Positions 17,450 to 27,841 of a stretch of 64,000 nt of DNA are shown piece by piece. The stretch covers positions 1 through 64,000 of the forward strand of contig DAIDMK010000010.1 in assembly GCA_027449025.1 (NCBI GenBank), read 5' to 3'. This DNA is from Lutibacter sp. GTDB taxonomy: Bacteria > Bacteroidota > Bacteroidia > Flavobacteriales > Flavobacteriaceae. The notes beneath the pieces are model-generated. The model was not told the DNA's origin. It ran no database searches and was given only the letters and a program-made list of their open reading frames with translations. The position numbers and the translations under genes were made by a program. Numbering within the stretch: position 1 is the stretch's first letter; each line of letters opens with the position of its first letter.

Positions 17450-18623
17450 GTAATACTGTTAAAGGGTTATCTTCATTTGCTAAATCTGGGGTTATTTCTT
17501 TTTCAGCGGTAACGCTTAAAATAATTCCTATTGCAAAACAGGTCATCCAAATAGAAGTTCCGCCACTGCTTATCAACGGCAATGTTTGTCCGGTCACAGG
17601 AAATAAGTTAACGGCTACAGCCATATTTATAAGCGCCTGAAAAATAATAGGCAAACCAACACCAATAATAATGAGCGTGGCAAAAATACTTCTCGCTTTT
17701 TTTGCGGCAATCACAATGCGGAAAAGCAGTATAAAATATAGAAGAATTACCACTAAAGCACCTATCAATCCGTATTCTTCAATTATAATGGCGAAAATAA
17801 AATCGGAAGAAGATTGTGGTAAGAAGTTTTTTTGAATGCTTTTTCCAGGGCCTCTTCCTTGTAAACCGCCGCTTGCGATAGCAATCTTTGCTTTTTCTAC
17901 CTGATAGCCTTCTTCGGCACTCGGATTTGAAAAGTTTTCAACCCTGCTAATCCAAGTATCCACCCTGTTTGGAAAAACACCAGGAAGCGCTTTGGCTGTC
18001 AACACAAATAATCCAAGAAAAACCACACCAAATCCCACAACGCCCAATAAATATTTAACAGGATAACCTCCAATAAAGCATAGCATCAATATCATTGAAA
18101 AAGCGATAGCCGTAGTTGAAAAGTTTGCGGGTAAAATTAATGCCAAGGTAATTGCTATGGGTATCCATAACTGCACAACACTTTCCTTAAATTTGATTTG
18201 GCTCTCTTTTTTTCGCGCTAAATACCTTGATACATAAACCATTAGTATCAAAATAGCCAAGGTAGAAGTTTGAAAACCAACTCCAATAAACGGAATTTCA
18301 ATCCACCTGCTTGCGTTTGAACCGGCAATTGTAGTTCCTTGAGATAAGGTAAATATTAACAATAGGATAACAAGAGGCAACATAATAACGGAACCACCGC
18401 TAAAATATCTAAACGGAATTTTATGAACACCATAAATAATCAAAAAACCAAGGAACAATAATATCACATGCTTAAATAAATAATAGAAAGGTGTGCCCAC
18501 ATTAGTACCGTAAACCAAATTGGTACTTGCGCTATAAACAGGCAAAAAAGACAATATTGCCATAAAGGTTACTATGGCCCAAATCGCTTTATCTCCTTCT
18601 ATATTTTTAAGAATATTTTTCAT
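17433..18623 (-). CDS. ftsW: septal peptidoglycan glycosyltransferase FtsW
   Basis: A SEDS-family polytopic membrane protein of 396 aa with about ten hydrophobic segments. It polymerises glycan strands at the septum together with the class B PBP encoded upstream. Motifs include the loop [14 protein letters not shown], the conserved [20 protein letters not shown] with the ES/SSDF region, and [13 protein letters not shown] near the end, all typical of SEDS proteins. It ends 17 bases inside murG. Between it and murD (18624-18711) only a short TTAGTGG/CCACTAA hairpin is visible. Confidence 0.96.
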   Translation of the reverse strand: MKNILKNIEGDKAIWAIVTFMAILSFLPVYSASTNLVYGTNVGTPFYYLFKHVILLFLGFLIIYGVHKIPFRYFSGGSVIMLPLVILLLIFTLSQGTTIAGSNASRWIEIPFIGVGFQTSTLAILILMVYVSRYLARKKESQIKFKESVVQLWIPIAITLALILPANFSTTAIAFSMILMLCFIGGYPVKYLLGVVGFGVVFLGLFVLTAKALPGVFPNRVDTWISRVENFSNPSAEEGYQVEKAKIAIASGGLQGRGPGKSIQKNFLPQSSSDFIFAIIIEEYGLIGALVVILLYFILLFRIVIAAKKARSIFATLIIIGVGLPIIFQALINMAVAVNLFPVTGQTLPLISSGGTSIWMTCFAIGIILSVTAEKEITPDLANEDNPLTVLHEAIG

Positions 18624-18711
18624 CTGCTTACTTTTTATTTTTTAGTGGGAACAGATGCTGGTCGCCACTAATCATTCCTTTCTGTATTAAAATTTGTTAG
18701 GCTCGTGTCAT

Positions 18712-20082
18712 TTACAATCTGCGTACTGCTTCTTTAAATTTATTTCCTCTGTCCTCATAATTTTCAAATAAATCAAAACTTGCGCAAGCCGGAGACAACA
18801 ATACAGTATCTCCTTTTTCGGCAATTTTGTGAGCTACTTTTACAGCTTCTTCAGCACCTGCAGTTTCAATGATTAAGTCAACCACATTGCCAAAAGTTTG
18901 TATTATTTTTTGATTGTCCAATCCCAAACAAATAATGGCTTTTACTTTCTCTCTCACAAACGGCATTAAATCCAAATAATCATTTCCTTTATCCACACCG
19001 CCAACAATCCAAACCGTTGGCTTTTTTACGCTGTCCAATGCATAGAAAGTAGCGTTAACATTTGTTGCTTTAGAATCGTTGATATATTGCACGCCGTTAA
19101 CTTTTAGTACAAATTCCAATCGGTGTTCTGCGCCTTCAAAATCTTCCAGACTTTCACGAATAGTATCTTTTCTAACTTTCAGCAATGAGGTGGCCATAGA
19201 AGCACCCATTGCATTTTTTAAATTATGTTTTCCTTTTAAAGCTAAAGTTGAAATGTTCATTAGTGTATCTTCTGTTTTATATTTAATTATTATGTTGTCT
19301 TTTTTCAAAAAAACGCCTTGTTCCAATTCTTTTTCTATTGAAAAAGGCAATAAACAGGCCTTTGTTTTATTATTTTGTAACCATTTTGTAATTACCTCAT
19401 CATCCGCATCATAAATTAGAAAATCATTTTCGGTCTGATTTTCTGCAATTCGGAACTTTGAATGAATATAATTTTCAAACATATAGTCATATCTATCCAA
19501 ATGATCTGGCGTAATATTTGTGATGATGGCGATATGCGGTGCAAATTCCACAATCCCGTCCAATTGAAAACTGCTTAATTCCAGCACATGGATATCAAAC
19601 TTACTTTCAGCGACCTGTTGTGCAAAACTTTCACCAATATTTCCTCCCATTCCCACATTTAAATTTGCTTTCTTCAAAATATGGTTCACCAACATGGTTG
19701 TGGTGGTTTTTCCGTTTGAACCGGTGATGCCAACAATAAGACCGTCAGTAAATTTTGAAGCAAACTCTATTTCAGAAATAACTGGAATCCCATGGCTTTT
19801 CAACTGTTTTATCATGGCAGCTTTGTCTGGAATTCCAGGGCTTTTCATCACCAAATCGGCCGTCATTATTTTAGCTTCCGTATGGTTTCCTTCTTCAAAT
19901 AAAATATCATTACTTAAAAGAACTTTTTTATATTTTTCAGCAATTATTCCTTTATCAGAAACAAAAACTTTATAACCTTTTTGTTTCCCCAAAATAGCGG
20001 TTCCTACACCGCTTTCTCCTGCTCCTAGAACAACCAACTTGCGATTGACGATTGACGATTGATGATTTTTAATACCTTCCAT
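18712..20082 (-). CDS. murD: UDP-MurNAc-L-alanine--D-glutamate ligase MurD
   Basis: Cytoplasmic ligase of 456 aa that adds D-Glu. The Rossmann start VVLGAGESGVGTAILG lies at 17-32, the ATP loop GSNGKTTT at 121-128 and LELSSFQLD near 178. The first 14 residues are odd: they are encoded by a stuttering sequence (ATCGTCAATCG repeated) and the start codon overlaps the stop of a broken four-helix-bundle gene. No other start precedes the Rossmann strand, so this start must be used. The N-terminus was probably remade when that gene inserted. Confidence 0.96.
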   Translation of the reverse strand: MEGIKNHQSSIVNRKLVVLGAGESGVGTAILGKQKGYKVFVSDKGIIAEKYKKVLLSNDILFEEGNHTEAKIMTADLVMKSPGIPDKAAMIKQLKSHGIPVISEIEFASKFTDGLIVGITGSNGKTTTTMLVNHILKKANLNVGMGGNIGESFAQQVAESKFDIHVLELSSFQLDGIVEFAPHIAIITNITPDHLDRYDYMFENYIHSKFRIAENQTENDFLIYDADDEVITKWLQNNKTKACLLPFSIEKELEQGVFLKKDNIIIKYKTEDTLMNISTLALKGKHNLKNAMGASMATSLLKVRKDTIRESLEDFEGAEHRLEFVLKVNGVQYINDSKATNVNATFYALDSVKKPTVWIVGGVDKGNDYLDLMPFVREKVKAIICLGLDNQKIIQTFGNVVDLIIETAGAEEAVKVAHKIAEKGDTVLLSPACASFDLFENYEDRGNKFKEAVRRL

Positions 20083-20440
20083 TATCGCTGATCTTCTCTA
20101 TTTCTTAATGTTTTTATGGATGCTACCACAATTGACAATAATTCATTTGCTTCAGCATATAGTATTTCTATTTCATCCTGATGCCTATTATCCATTTCCT
20201 TCAAAATTTCCAAGAAATACATACTCTCATCTGTTTCTTCTTCAACTATTTTTAATTTATTTATAAAATGGCTGTAGATTTTGCCCTACAAGCTGCACGG
20301 TAATTAGCCCCGACAGAACTTGAACACCTTCTCAATTGCCTACAAAACGCATCATACTCTCTACCTTTACCGTATTTAGCACAAAGCCTCCAACATTCAA
20401 TTGCAAACTTTTTTGTTCTTTCCTTTAAAATTTCTTTCAT
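20082..20440 (-). pseudogene. four-helix-bundle (S23/IVP) protein, frameshifted
   Basis: From ATG at 20440 the minus strand reads MKEILKERTKKFAIECWRL, then CRQLRRCSSSVGANYRAACRAKS, and stops at 20261. The next frame continues HFINKLKIVEEETDESMYFL and ends at a TAA that shares a base with the murD start codon. Together they make a normal-length member (about 118 aa) of the 23S rRNA intervening-sequence/four-helix-bundle family. The total length is not a multiple of three, so one base was lost or gained near 20270. These genes are common mobile-looking inserts in Bacteroidota. Positions 20441-20486 hold nothing. Confidence 0.85.
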
Positions 20441-20486
20441 AGCATTTGTTAATTCTTAAATCATACATCGTAAATCTAAAATCCAT

Positions 20487-21713
20487 TTACCTTAGCTTTA
20501 ATGTTACAATGGCCAATACCGCTAACATGATTCCTACAATCCAGAATCTTGTCACAATTTTGCTTTCGTGATAACCTGATTTTTGATAATGATGGTGTAA
20601 TGGCGCCATTTTAAATATGCGTTTTCCTTCTCCAAATCTCTTTTTGGTATATTTAAAATAACTTACCTGCAGCACTACCGATAAATTCTCCACTAAAAAA
20701 ATGCCAGCCAAAATAGGAATAAGCAATTCCTTGCGTACGGCAATAGCCAAAACGGCAATTACGGCTCCTATGGTTAAACTTCCTGTATCGCCCATAAATA
20801 CTTGAGCCGGATATGTATTGTACCACAAAAACCCGATTAAGGCACCTACAAAAGCAGCGATAAAAATGGTCATTTCACCCGAATCAGGAATGTACATCAC
20901 ATCTAAATAATTTGCAAAAATGATGTTCCCGGAAACCCAGGCAAAAATACCCAATGTCAGTACCATGATGGCCGATGAGCCCGCTGCCAATCCGTCAATT
21001 CCATCCGTTAAATTGGCGCCGTTTGATACGGCGGTGATGATAAATATGACAATAAGAATAAAAATTATCCATGCATATTTTTTATATCCTGTCCCTAAAA
21101 ATGCCAAGATAGAAGCGTAATCAAATTCGTTGTTTTTTACAAATGGAATGGTTGTTTTTGTCGATTTTTTGGCATCAGCAAACAAAATTTGTGTTCCCGC
21201 TTCCGTAATATATTGATATTTTGTCGGCAATTTTTCTTTCATCGTAACACTAGGGTGAAAATATAGCATCGAACCCACAAAAATCCCCAAGGTAATTTGG
21301 CCTAAAATTTTGAAGCGACCTTTTAATCCTGCTTTATTTTGCTTAAATATTTTAATATAATCATCTAAAAAACCAATAGTTCCCATCCACAAGGTGGTTA
21401 CCAGCAACAAAACGATGTACACATTGTCTATTTGCGCAAGCAGTAATACAGGAATAAGGGTTGCTAAAATAATGATAACCCCTCCCATTGTTGGCGTGCC
21501 CGCTTTTTCAACTTGTCCTTCCAAACCCAAATCCCTAACCGATTCGCCCACTTGCTTAAATTGCAAATAATTGATGATTTTTTTTCCGTAAATCATAGAA
21601 AACAGTAAAGAGATAATGAATGCCATTGCTGAACGAAACGAAATATACTTAAATAACCCTGCGCCGGTTAAATCGTAATATTTATCTAGATATTCAAATA
21701 AATAATATAACAT
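20487..21713 (-). CDS. mraY: phospho-MurNAc-pentapeptide transferase MraY
   Basis: Polytopic inner-membrane enzyme of 408 aa that makes lipid I from UDP-MurNAc-pentapeptide and undecaprenyl phosphate. Motifs are [20 protein letters not shown] near 115-134 with the paired aspartates, [12 protein letters not shown] near 234, and the [19 protein letters not shown] histidine motif near 375. It carries an insertion around 155-205 compared with E. coli, which is usual in this phylum. Its ATG follows the murE stop by one base. Confidence 0.97.
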   Translation of the reverse strand: MLYYLFEYLDKYYDLTGAGLFKYISFRSAMAFIISLLFSMIYGKKIINYLQFKQVGESVRDLGLEGQVEKAGTPTMGGVIIILATLIPVLLLAQIDNVYIVLLLVTTLWMGTIGFLDDYIKIFKQNKAGLKGRFKILGQITLGIFVGSMLYFHPSVTMKEKLPTKYQYITEAGTQILFADAKKSTKTTIPFVKNNEFDYASILAFLGTGYKKYAWIIFILIVIFIITAVSNGANLTDGIDGLAAGSSAIMVLTLGIFAWVSGNIIFANYLDVMYIPDSGEMTIFIAAFVGALIGFLWYNTYPAQVFMGDTGSLTIGAVIAVLAIAVRKELLIPILAGIFLVENLSVVLQVSYFKYTKKRFGEGKRIFKMAPLHHHYQKSGYHESKIVTRFWIVGIMLAVLAIVTLKLR

Positions 21714-21714
21714 A

Positions 21715-23181
21715 CTATTGATTTTCTATGAGGTTTAACTGTTGTGTAATTTGCTCATAATCATCGAAATGCGAACGGTTTCCGTTTATTTCTTGATATG
21801 TTTCGTGTCCCTTTCCTGCAATTAATATGATATCACCTTTTTTAGCAAGTTTTGACGCTGCTTTAATGGCTTGTGCCCTATCCAAAATGGACAGTGATTT
21901 TCCCAAATTTTGAGGTTCAATACCTGCTTCAATCTCTTCTATGATTGTTTGTGGATCTTCATTTCTCGGATTGTCGGATGTCACAACTACCTGTGTGCTT
22001 AATTGAGAGGCGATTCGTCCCATAACAGGACGTTTCGCTTTGTCTCGATTGCCACCGCATCCCACAACGGTAATTACTTGTTCGTTTCCGGTTCTTATTT
22101 CATTGATGGTTTCCAATACATTTTTTAAGGCATCCGGCGTATGTGCATAATCCACAATTGCGGTTATACCACCTTTAGAAATAAGATATTGAAACCTTCC
22201 TGTTACGTTTTCCAACTCGCTTAAATGGCGCAAGGCTTCGGCTGAATCCAATCCCAACAGAACAGAAGCTCCATAAACAGCCAGCAAATTATAGGCATTA
22301 AATCGGCCAATTAATTTGGTATAAACTTCATTGTTATTGATATTCAACACCAAACCCGAAAACTGGTTCTCTATTATTTTAGCCTTAAAATCGGCCATCG
22401 TTTTTAACGCATACGTCTGTCTTTTTGCTTCGGTGTTTTGAAACATCACGGATCCGTTTTTATCGTCGATATTTACCAAGGCAAAGGCTGTTTTTGGCAA
22501 ACAATCAAAAAATATCTTTTTTACGTCTCTATATTCCGCAAATGTTTTATGATAATCTAAGTGGTCATGAGTTAAATTGGTAAATACACCACCAGCAAAT
22601 TGTAGTCCTTCTGTTCTTTTTTGATGAATTCCATGAGAGCTCACTTCCATAAAACAATAATCTACACCCAACGCAACCATTTCATTTAAATAAGAATTTA
22701 TGGCCACAGAATTTGGCGTGGTATGCGTAGCTTCATATTGTTTGGTATCAACTAAAATTTTTACGGTCGATAACAGACCTGTTTTGTAACCGGCCATCTG
22801 AAATAATTTATAAAGCAAGGTGGCAACGGTGGTTTTACCGTTTGTTCCCGTAATTCCTATCAATTTTAATTTTGAGGAGGGATTGTCATAAAAGTTTGAA
22901 GCAATCAAAGCCAAAGCGCTGTTTGAATCTTCAACTTGAATATACGTTGTGTTTTTATTCAAATTCTCTGGCAATTTTTCGCAAAGAATTACGGTGGCAC
23001 CCAATTCTATGGCTTTATCAATAAATTGATGGCCATCAAACAGCAATCCTTTTTGTGCTGCGAACAGGCAATTTTTTTGCACATTTCTAGAGTCGAATAC
23101 AATGGCGTTCACCCTTATTTCGGTGTTGCCGTGAATTGCATTTACCACAACTTTATCTAATATGTCTTTGACTGATTTCAA
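21715..23181 (-). CDS. murE: UDP-MurNAc-tripeptide synthetase MurE (meso-DAP type)
   Basis: Cytoplasmic ligase of 488 aa that adds the third amino acid. ATP loop TGTNGKTT spans 111-118; [10 protein letters not shown] and [11 protein letters not shown] mark the UDP-MurNAc-dipeptide site. The DNPRNEDP motif in the C-terminal domain is the meso-diaminopimelate specificity signature (DNPR), so this wall uses DAP rather than lysine. It lies 5 bases after ftsI and 1 base before mraY. Confidence 0.97.
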   Translation of the reverse strand: MKSVKDILDKVVVNAIHGNTEIRVNAIVFDSRNVQKNCLFAAQKGLLFDGHQFIDKAIELGATVILCEKLPENLNKNTTYIQVEDSNSALALIASNFYDNPSSKLKLIGITGTNGKTTVATLLYKLFQMAGYKTGLLSTVKILVDTKQYEATHTTPNSVAINSYLNEMVALGVDYCFMEVSSHGIHQKRTEGLQFAGGVFTNLTHDHLDYHKTFAEYRDVKKIFFDCLPKTAFALVNIDDKNGSVMFQNTEAKRQTYALKTMADFKAKIIENQFSGLVLNINNNEVYTKLIGRFNAYNLLAVYGASVLLGLDSAEALRHLSELENVTGRFQYLISKGGITAIVDYAHTPDALKNVLETINEIRTGNEQVITVVGCGGNRDKAKRPVMGRIASQLSTQVVVTSDNPRNEDPQTIIEEIEAGIEPQNLGKSLSILDRAQAIKAASKLAKKGDIILIAGKGHETYQEINGNRSHFDDYEQITQQLNLIENQ

Positions 23182-23186
23182 TAGAT

Positions 23187-25172
23187 TTAATTTAAAATTA
23201 TAGTTGATCCCTTGATTATTTTTTCACCGGCAATCAATGATTGCTGCGCAACTTTTCCTTTTCCATAATAGCTTACCTTTAATCCTAAATTTTCAAGAAT
23301 GGAAATTGCATCCATGCCTGCCATTCCCTTTACATTAGGAATTGTGTCAATTTCTTTATTGGCTATGGTAAAGTACGCGTTATAGTCATTTTCAATACTT
23401 TTGAATTTTGGTGTTTTATTCTCTATATTATTGATTTCAGATTTTGAAAGGTAAATTTTTTGGGCAATATCCTTAAAAACCGGACCGGAAACATCGGCAC
23501 CGTAATACCCTGTTTGCACTTTTGGTTTATGAATGACCACGATGCAGGAGTACTTCGGATTCTCGGCAGGAAAATATCCCGTAAAGGAGGAAATATAACG
23601 CCTGTTCGTTTCCCAATCTGATTCCCAATATTCGGTTCTTGCAGTTCCTGTTTTACCCGCCATAGAAAAATTTTCGGCATATAATTTTTTTCCAGTTCCG
23701 TGTTCCACTACATTTTTAAGCATTTCCTGCATTTTATCAATGGTTTCCTTTGAACAAATTGCCGGATTAAGCACTTCTTTATCAAAAGATTCCAAATGTT
23801 GTTTGTCCCATGAACGAATTTCTTTTACAAACCTTGGTTTCACCATTTCACCGTTGTTTGCAATGGCGTTGTAAAATGTTAAAATTTGTAATGGCGTAAG
23901 GCTAATATTATAACCATAAGCGATTGATGGCAGCGCATTTTTACTCCATTTTTTATCGCCTGGTCCTGGAATCTCTGGAGTACCTTCCCCTTTTATCGGT
24001 AGCCCAATCTTGTTATTTAAATGCATTGCCCTTAAAGAATTGATAAATTTTTCGGGGTTTTGACCGAAATTCTCATCTATCAATCTGGCAAATCCAATAT
24101 TGGAAGAAACCTCAAGCGCTCGAGCAGCAGATATTTTACCATAACCACCTCTTTTTGAATCATTTATTGCCCTGCCATGAATGATATACCTTCCGCTACC
24201 TGTATCAACCACAGTGCTTGTGTCAATCACTTTTGATTCCAACGCAACAACCATGGACATTACTTTAAAAGCAGAGCCGGGTTCATTAGATTCTCCAACG
24301 GCATAATTTAATCGCTCATAGTAAGTGCCGTTTGCATTTTTACCTAAATTGGAAATCGCTTTAATTTCACCAGTCTTTGTTTCCATTACCACCACACAGC
24401 CGTGATCAGCTTCATAAATTTCTAATTGTCTCAATAATGAATGGTGTGCGATATCTTGTATATTAATGTCGATGGTGGTAACAATATCCTTTCCATCAAC
24501 CGGTTCCTTTTCATTAGCGTCGTTAATTGGTTTCCATTGACCGTGGGCAATTTTTTGTTTCAAACGCCATCCAAATTTTCCATTTAAATAATCGCGATAA
24601 GCACCTTCAATACCTGGCGCACCTCTATAATCATCATAGCCAATGGTTCTTTCAGCAACTTTTCCAAGCGGATGAGCCCGAACAGTTGATTGCTCTGCGA
24701 TAAAACCACCCTTGTACATTCCCAATTTAAAAATTGGAAAACTTTTGATTTTTATGTAGTCAGTATATCCAAGTTTTCGGGTAATAAATAGGTACCTATT
24801 TTTATTTGTTCGTGCTTTTCTTATTTTACGTTCCCATTCTGAAGCTGGTTTTCCAAGCATTTTGGAAAGCCCTTTGGAAAGTCCTCTAATATTCGTTTCA
24901 AATTCCTCCGCATCAACAGTGTAGGCATCCATTCTAATTTCATATTGTGACATAGAAGTTGCCAACAAACTACCATCTGCCGAAAAAACATTTCCTCGGT
25001 TTGCGAAAATGGTATCATTTTTTAAAGTAAGATGTTCCGACATATCTCTGTACTTTTCACCATCGGCAAATTGAATATCGCTTAGCTTCAATATAATAGC
25101 CGCCAAAAAAAGTGTGATAAACACAAATACAACATAGAGTTTGTTTAATATGCCTTTTTTTGTTGCAGCCAA
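23187..25172 (-). CDS. ftsI: septal penicillin-binding protein FtsI (PBP3) with PASTA domain
   Basis: Class B transpeptidase of 661 aa. One transmembrane helix lies at 10-30, followed by the pedestal domain. The catalytic motifs are S300-AF-K303, S356-S-N358 and K507-T-G509, all present. A C-terminal PASTA domain starts near 602 (IPNVKGMAGMDAISILENLG), unlike E. coli FtsI but common in Bacteroidota. It cross-links septal glycan made by FtsW. The gene follows ftsL by two bases. Confidence 0.96.
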   Translation of the reverse strand: MAATKKGILNKLYVVFVFITLFLAAIILKLSDIQFADGEKYRDMSEHLTLKNDTIFANRGNVFSADGSLLATSMSQYEIRMDAYTVDAEEFETNIRGLSKGLSKMLGKPASEWERKIRKARTNKNRYLFITRKLGYTDYIKIKSFPIFKLGMYKGGFIAEQSTVRAHPLGKVAERTIGYDDYRGAPGIEGAYRDYLNGKFGWRLKQKIAHGQWKPINDANEKEPVDGKDIVTTIDINIQDIAHHSLLRQLEIYEADHGCVVVMETKTGEIKAISNLGKNANGTYYERLNYAVGESNEPGSAFKVMSMVVALESKVIDTSTVVDTGSGRYIIHGRAINDSKRGGYGKISAARALEVSSNIGFARLIDENFGQNPEKFINSLRAMHLNNKIGLPIKGEGTPEIPGPGDKKWSKNALPSIAYGYNISLTPLQILTFYNAIANNGEMVKPRFVKEIRSWDKQHLESFDKEVLNPAICSKETIDKMQEMLKNVVEHGTGKKLYAENFSMAGKTGTARTEYWESDWETNRRYISSFTGYFPAENPKYSCIVVIHKPKVQTGYYGADVSGPVFKDIAQKIYLSKSEINNIENKTPKFKSIENDYNAYFTIANKEIDTIPNVKGMAGMDAISILENLGLKVSYYGKGKVAQQSLIAGEKIIKGSTIILN

Positions 25173-25174
25173 TT

Positions 25175-25507
25175 TTAATTTGCTTTTTTTGAGATTACTT
25201 TTATTACTTGTGGTGGATTTTCACTTGGAATTAATCCATAATTCACCACCTTATTTCTTATGGTTGATTCTAATTTCATTTTCATAGAAATTGAACGAGT
25301 ATCAACAAACTCAGCTCTTAATTCTTTAATTTCTTTATTGAGCTTTGCAATTTCCATGACCTTTTTGTCGGAACTGTGTCCACTCGCAATCATCAACAGT
25401 ACCAATGCCACTATAAAAAAAATGAAACGCCAATTTTTAAAGGAATCCTCATCTATTAAAAATTTTCCTTTTAATAAATCGTAAACGCTATTTGTAATTT
25501 TGGCCAT
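25175..25507 (-). CDS. ftsL: FtsL-like division protein
   Basis: A 110-aa bitopic membrane protein: a cytoplasmic N-terminus of about 25 residues, one transmembrane helix at about 27-43 (WRFIFFIVALVLLMIASGH), then a periplasmic coiled coil (KVMEIAKLNKEIKELRAEF). Sequence is poorly conserved in this family. Size, topology and position between rsmH and ftsI identify it. It should pair with FtsQ and an FtsB-like partner outside the window. Confidence 0.85.
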   Translation of the reverse strand: MAKITNSVYDLLKGKFLIDEDSFKNWRFIFFIVALVLLMIASGHSSDKKVMEIAKLNKEIKELRAEFVDTRSISMKMKLESTIRNKVVNYGLIPSENPPQVIKVISKKAN

Positions 25508-26404
25508 TTATGCTAAAGTTGCGATTCTTAATTTTGCGCTTCTCGCCCTACTATTTTTCTTAATTTCCTGGAATGATGGCACCATCATTTGTCCGACTTT
25601 CTTTAAAGGAACTGTAACATTTCCATAATAATCCTTTACTGGCTCCCCTTCAAAAAGTCCACTTCTAATAAACCTTTTAACCAGCCTATCTTCCAAAGAA
25701 TGGTAAGAAAGCACACTCAATCTTCCATTTTCATTCAGCAATTCGGGCACTTGCAATAAAAACTCCTTTAAAGCCTCAATCTCTTGGTTTACCTCTATTC
25801 TAATTCCCTGAAAAATTTGGGCCAATACTTTATGTTCTTGTGATTTTGGCACAAATGCCGCCAACACCTCTTTTAACTGAAAACTTGTTTTAATTTTCTC
25901 TTCTGAACGCTTTTCTACAACTCTTCTGGCGATGTCTTTTGCATTGCGCAATTCGCTATAATTAAAGAGCACATTCGCTAACTTTTCCTCATCATATTTA
26001 TTGATGACCTCAAAAGCCGATAGCGCACCCGACTGGTTCATTCTCATATCCAAATCAGCATCGAATCTTGTGGAAAATCCGCGTTCAGCTTCATCAAATT
26101 GATGTGAAGACACACCTAAATCCGCCAAAATACCATCTACTTTTTTGATGCCGTAAAAACGCAAATACCTTTTTATAAATCTGAAATTCTGCGGTATCAA
26201 TGCAAATCTCGGATCATCAATAACATTGCGCTGCGCATCCTCATCCTGATCAAACGCAAAAAGTTTTCCGTGTTCATTTAACCTGCTCAATATTTCTCTT
26301 GAATGACCGCCGCCACCAAAGGTCACATCAACATACACACCGTCTGGCTTAATATTTAAACCATCAATGCTTTCTTTTAACAAAACCGGATTATGATATT
26401 CCAT
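25508..26404 (-). CDS. rsmH: 16S rRNA (cytosine(1402)-N4)-methyltransferase RsmH
   Basis: A 298-aa methyltransferase counted from MEYHNPVLL, the conserved family start; two upstream in-frame ATGs (26410, 26416) would add only 2-4 residues. The SAM site is DVTFGGGGHSREIL near 29-42; ADLGVSSHQFDEAERGFS and the C-terminal SYHSLEDRLVKRF are family signatures. It overlaps the end of mraZ by 14 bases and abuts ftsL. Confidence 0.95.
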   Translation of the reverse strand: MEYHNPVLLKESIDGLNIKPDGVYVDVTFGGGGHSREILSRLNEHGKLFAFDQDEDAQRNVIDDPRFALIPQNFRFIKRYLRFYGIKKVDGILADLGVSSHQFDEAERGFSTRFDADLDMRMNQSGALSAFEVINKYDEEKLANVLFNYSELRNAKDIARRVVEKRSEEKIKTSFQLKEVLAAFVPKSQEHKVLAQIFQGIRIEVNQEIEALKEFLLQVPELLNENGRLSVLSYHSLEDRLVKRFIRSGLFEGEPVKDYYGNVTVPLKKVGQMMVPSFQEIKKNSRARSAKLRIATLA

Positions 26405-26864
26405 CTTCATTTCCATTTACGTTACCCATAACACTTTCAGCCAAATCAGCAAAATCTATCGTTGCGTCGTCAATCGCTTTTTCATACTTGTCTTTATCCC
26501 AAATTTCAACAATATTTACAGCAGAAGAGAGTACCACATTTTTGTTAATTTCTGCAAATACCTGCAAATCTTTTGGAATCAATAACCTTCCTAAACTGTC
26601 TAACTCAACAATTTTTACGCCTGCAGTGAACCGTCTGATGAAATCATTGTTCTTTTTTACAAACCTATTCAAGGTGTTCACCTTCGCCATCATTGCATTC
26701 CACTCAGACATCGGATATAACTCTAAACATGGCTGAAAAACGGATCGTTTTATCACAAAACCTTCCTGCAACATCGGCATAAGCTGTTTCTTTAATGCGT
26801 TGGAAAGCAGCAACCTCCCTTTCGCATCAGCCTTAGCTTCATATGTTCCAATTAAATTTATCAT
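26391..26864 (-). CDS. mraZ: division/cell wall cluster regulator MraZ
   Basis: A 157-aa AbrB-fold protein with two MraZ repeats: LIGTYEAKADAKGRLLLSNALKKQL at the start and VKIVELDSLGRLLIPKDLQ near 85. I start at 26864 (MINLIGTYE), the normal family start; the open frame upstream runs through the promoter. MraZ is the DNA-binding repressor of its own dcw operon in other bacteria, and here it is the first gene of that operon. Confidence 0.94.
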   Translation of the reverse strand: MINLIGTYEAKADAKGRLLLSNALKKQLMPMLQEGFVIKRSVFQPCLELYPMSEWNAMMAKVNTLNRFVKKNNDFIRRFTAGVKIVELDSLGRLLIPKDLQVFAEINKNVVLSSAVNIVEIWDKDKYEKAIDDATIDFADLAESVMGNVNGNEDGIS

Positions 26865-26882
26865 CATGAATTTGAGTGTATT

Positions 26883-26890
26883 CAAAAATA
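26883..26890 (-). promoter_or_regulatory. promoter -7 box of the dcw operon
   Basis: TATTTTTG on the minus strand sits 18 bases before the mraZ start. A TTG triplet at 26905-26907 lies upstream but with short spacing, so the -33 element is uncertain. Confidence 0.5.
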
Positions 26891-27039
26891 TAAATTTTTT
26901 CCCACAATTTACCACATTTATCCACTTTGTTGATAACTTTTACCACTTCTTACCATTTAAAGGGTATATTTTTAAATTTCAGACACTTACTATTTTAATT
27001 GCTGGGCTTTAAAATAACCTGTATTTTCGAAAAAAAAGT

Positions 27040-27047
27040 TACCTTTG
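27040..27047 (+). promoter_or_regulatory. promoter -7 box for the 27.0 kb gene group
   Basis: TACCTTTG fits TAnnTTTG and precedes the alpha/beta hydrolase start by 26 bases. Together with the mraZ promoter it makes 26.87-27.07 kb a divergent control region. Confidence 0.55.
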
Positions 27048-27073
27048 CAATAAGGTATAAAAATGAATAATAA

Positions 27074-27838
27074 ATGAGCAGTAAACTTATTGAAGATGGC
27101 AAGTATAGTTATGTTGAAGCTGGTGAAGGACCAACTATAATTGTGCTTCACGGACTTATGGGAGCGTTAAGTAATTTTGATGGTGTTTTAAACTATTTTC
27201 CTAAAAATGGCTATCGTGTAATAATACCTGAACTACCAATTTATAAATTACCGCTGCTAAAAACAAATGTTAAAAACTTGTCTAAATTTTTAAAAGATTT
27301 TATGGCATATAAAAAGATTGACAAAGCCATATTGCTTGGCAACTCTTTGGGTGGTCATATCGCTTTGTATTTCACCAAATTAAATCCAATTAACGTTGCG
27401 GCACTTGTTTTGGCCGGAAGCTCTGGTTTGTATGAAAAATCTATGGGCGACACCTATCCGAAACGAGGAAATTACGAATACATTGAAACAAAAACACAAG
27501 AGGTTTTTTACGACCCTGAAATTGCTACAAAAGAAGTTGTTGATGAAATTTTCGCTTCAGTAAACGATCGGGTTAGGGTGATAAAAACCTTGGCCATCGC
27601 CAAAAGCGCCATACGTCATAATATGGCAAAAGATTTACCTTCAATGAATATACCTACCTGTATCATCTGGGGGAAAAACGATACAGTTACACCTCCTGAA
27701 GTTGCTGTAGATTTTCAGAAATTACTGCCAGATGCCAACTTATTTTGGATTGATAAATGCGGCCACGCACCCATGATGGAACACCCAGACGAGTTTAATA
27801 AAATTCTTGAAAACTGGTTAAAAGAAAGGAAACTATAA
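27074..27838 (+). CDS. alpha/beta hydrolase
   Basis: A 254-aa cytoplasmic hydrolase. Oxyanion region LHGLMGALSNF at 25-35, nucleophile elbow GNSLGGH with S91, acid D203 (GKNDTVTPPEV) and H231 (CGHAPMMEHP) complete the triad. The substrate cannot be read; the family includes esterases, haloperoxidase-like enzymes and C-C hydrolases. It is the first gene of a tight group with engB (3 bases later) and the pseudouridine synthase. Confidence 0.9.
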   Translation: MSSKLIEDGKYSYVEAGEGPTIIVLHGLMGALSNFDGVLNYFPKNGYRVIIPELPIYKLPLLKTNVKNLSKFLKDFMAYKKIDKAILLGNSLGGHIALYFTKLNPINVAALVLAGSSGLYEKSMGDTYPKRGNYEYIETKTQEVFYDPEIATKEVVDEIFASVNDRVRVIKTLAIAKSAIRHNMAKDLPSMNIPTCIIWGKNDTVTPPEVAVDFQKLLPDANLFWIDKCGHAPMMEHPDEFNKILENWLKERKL

Positions 27839-27841
27839 CCC

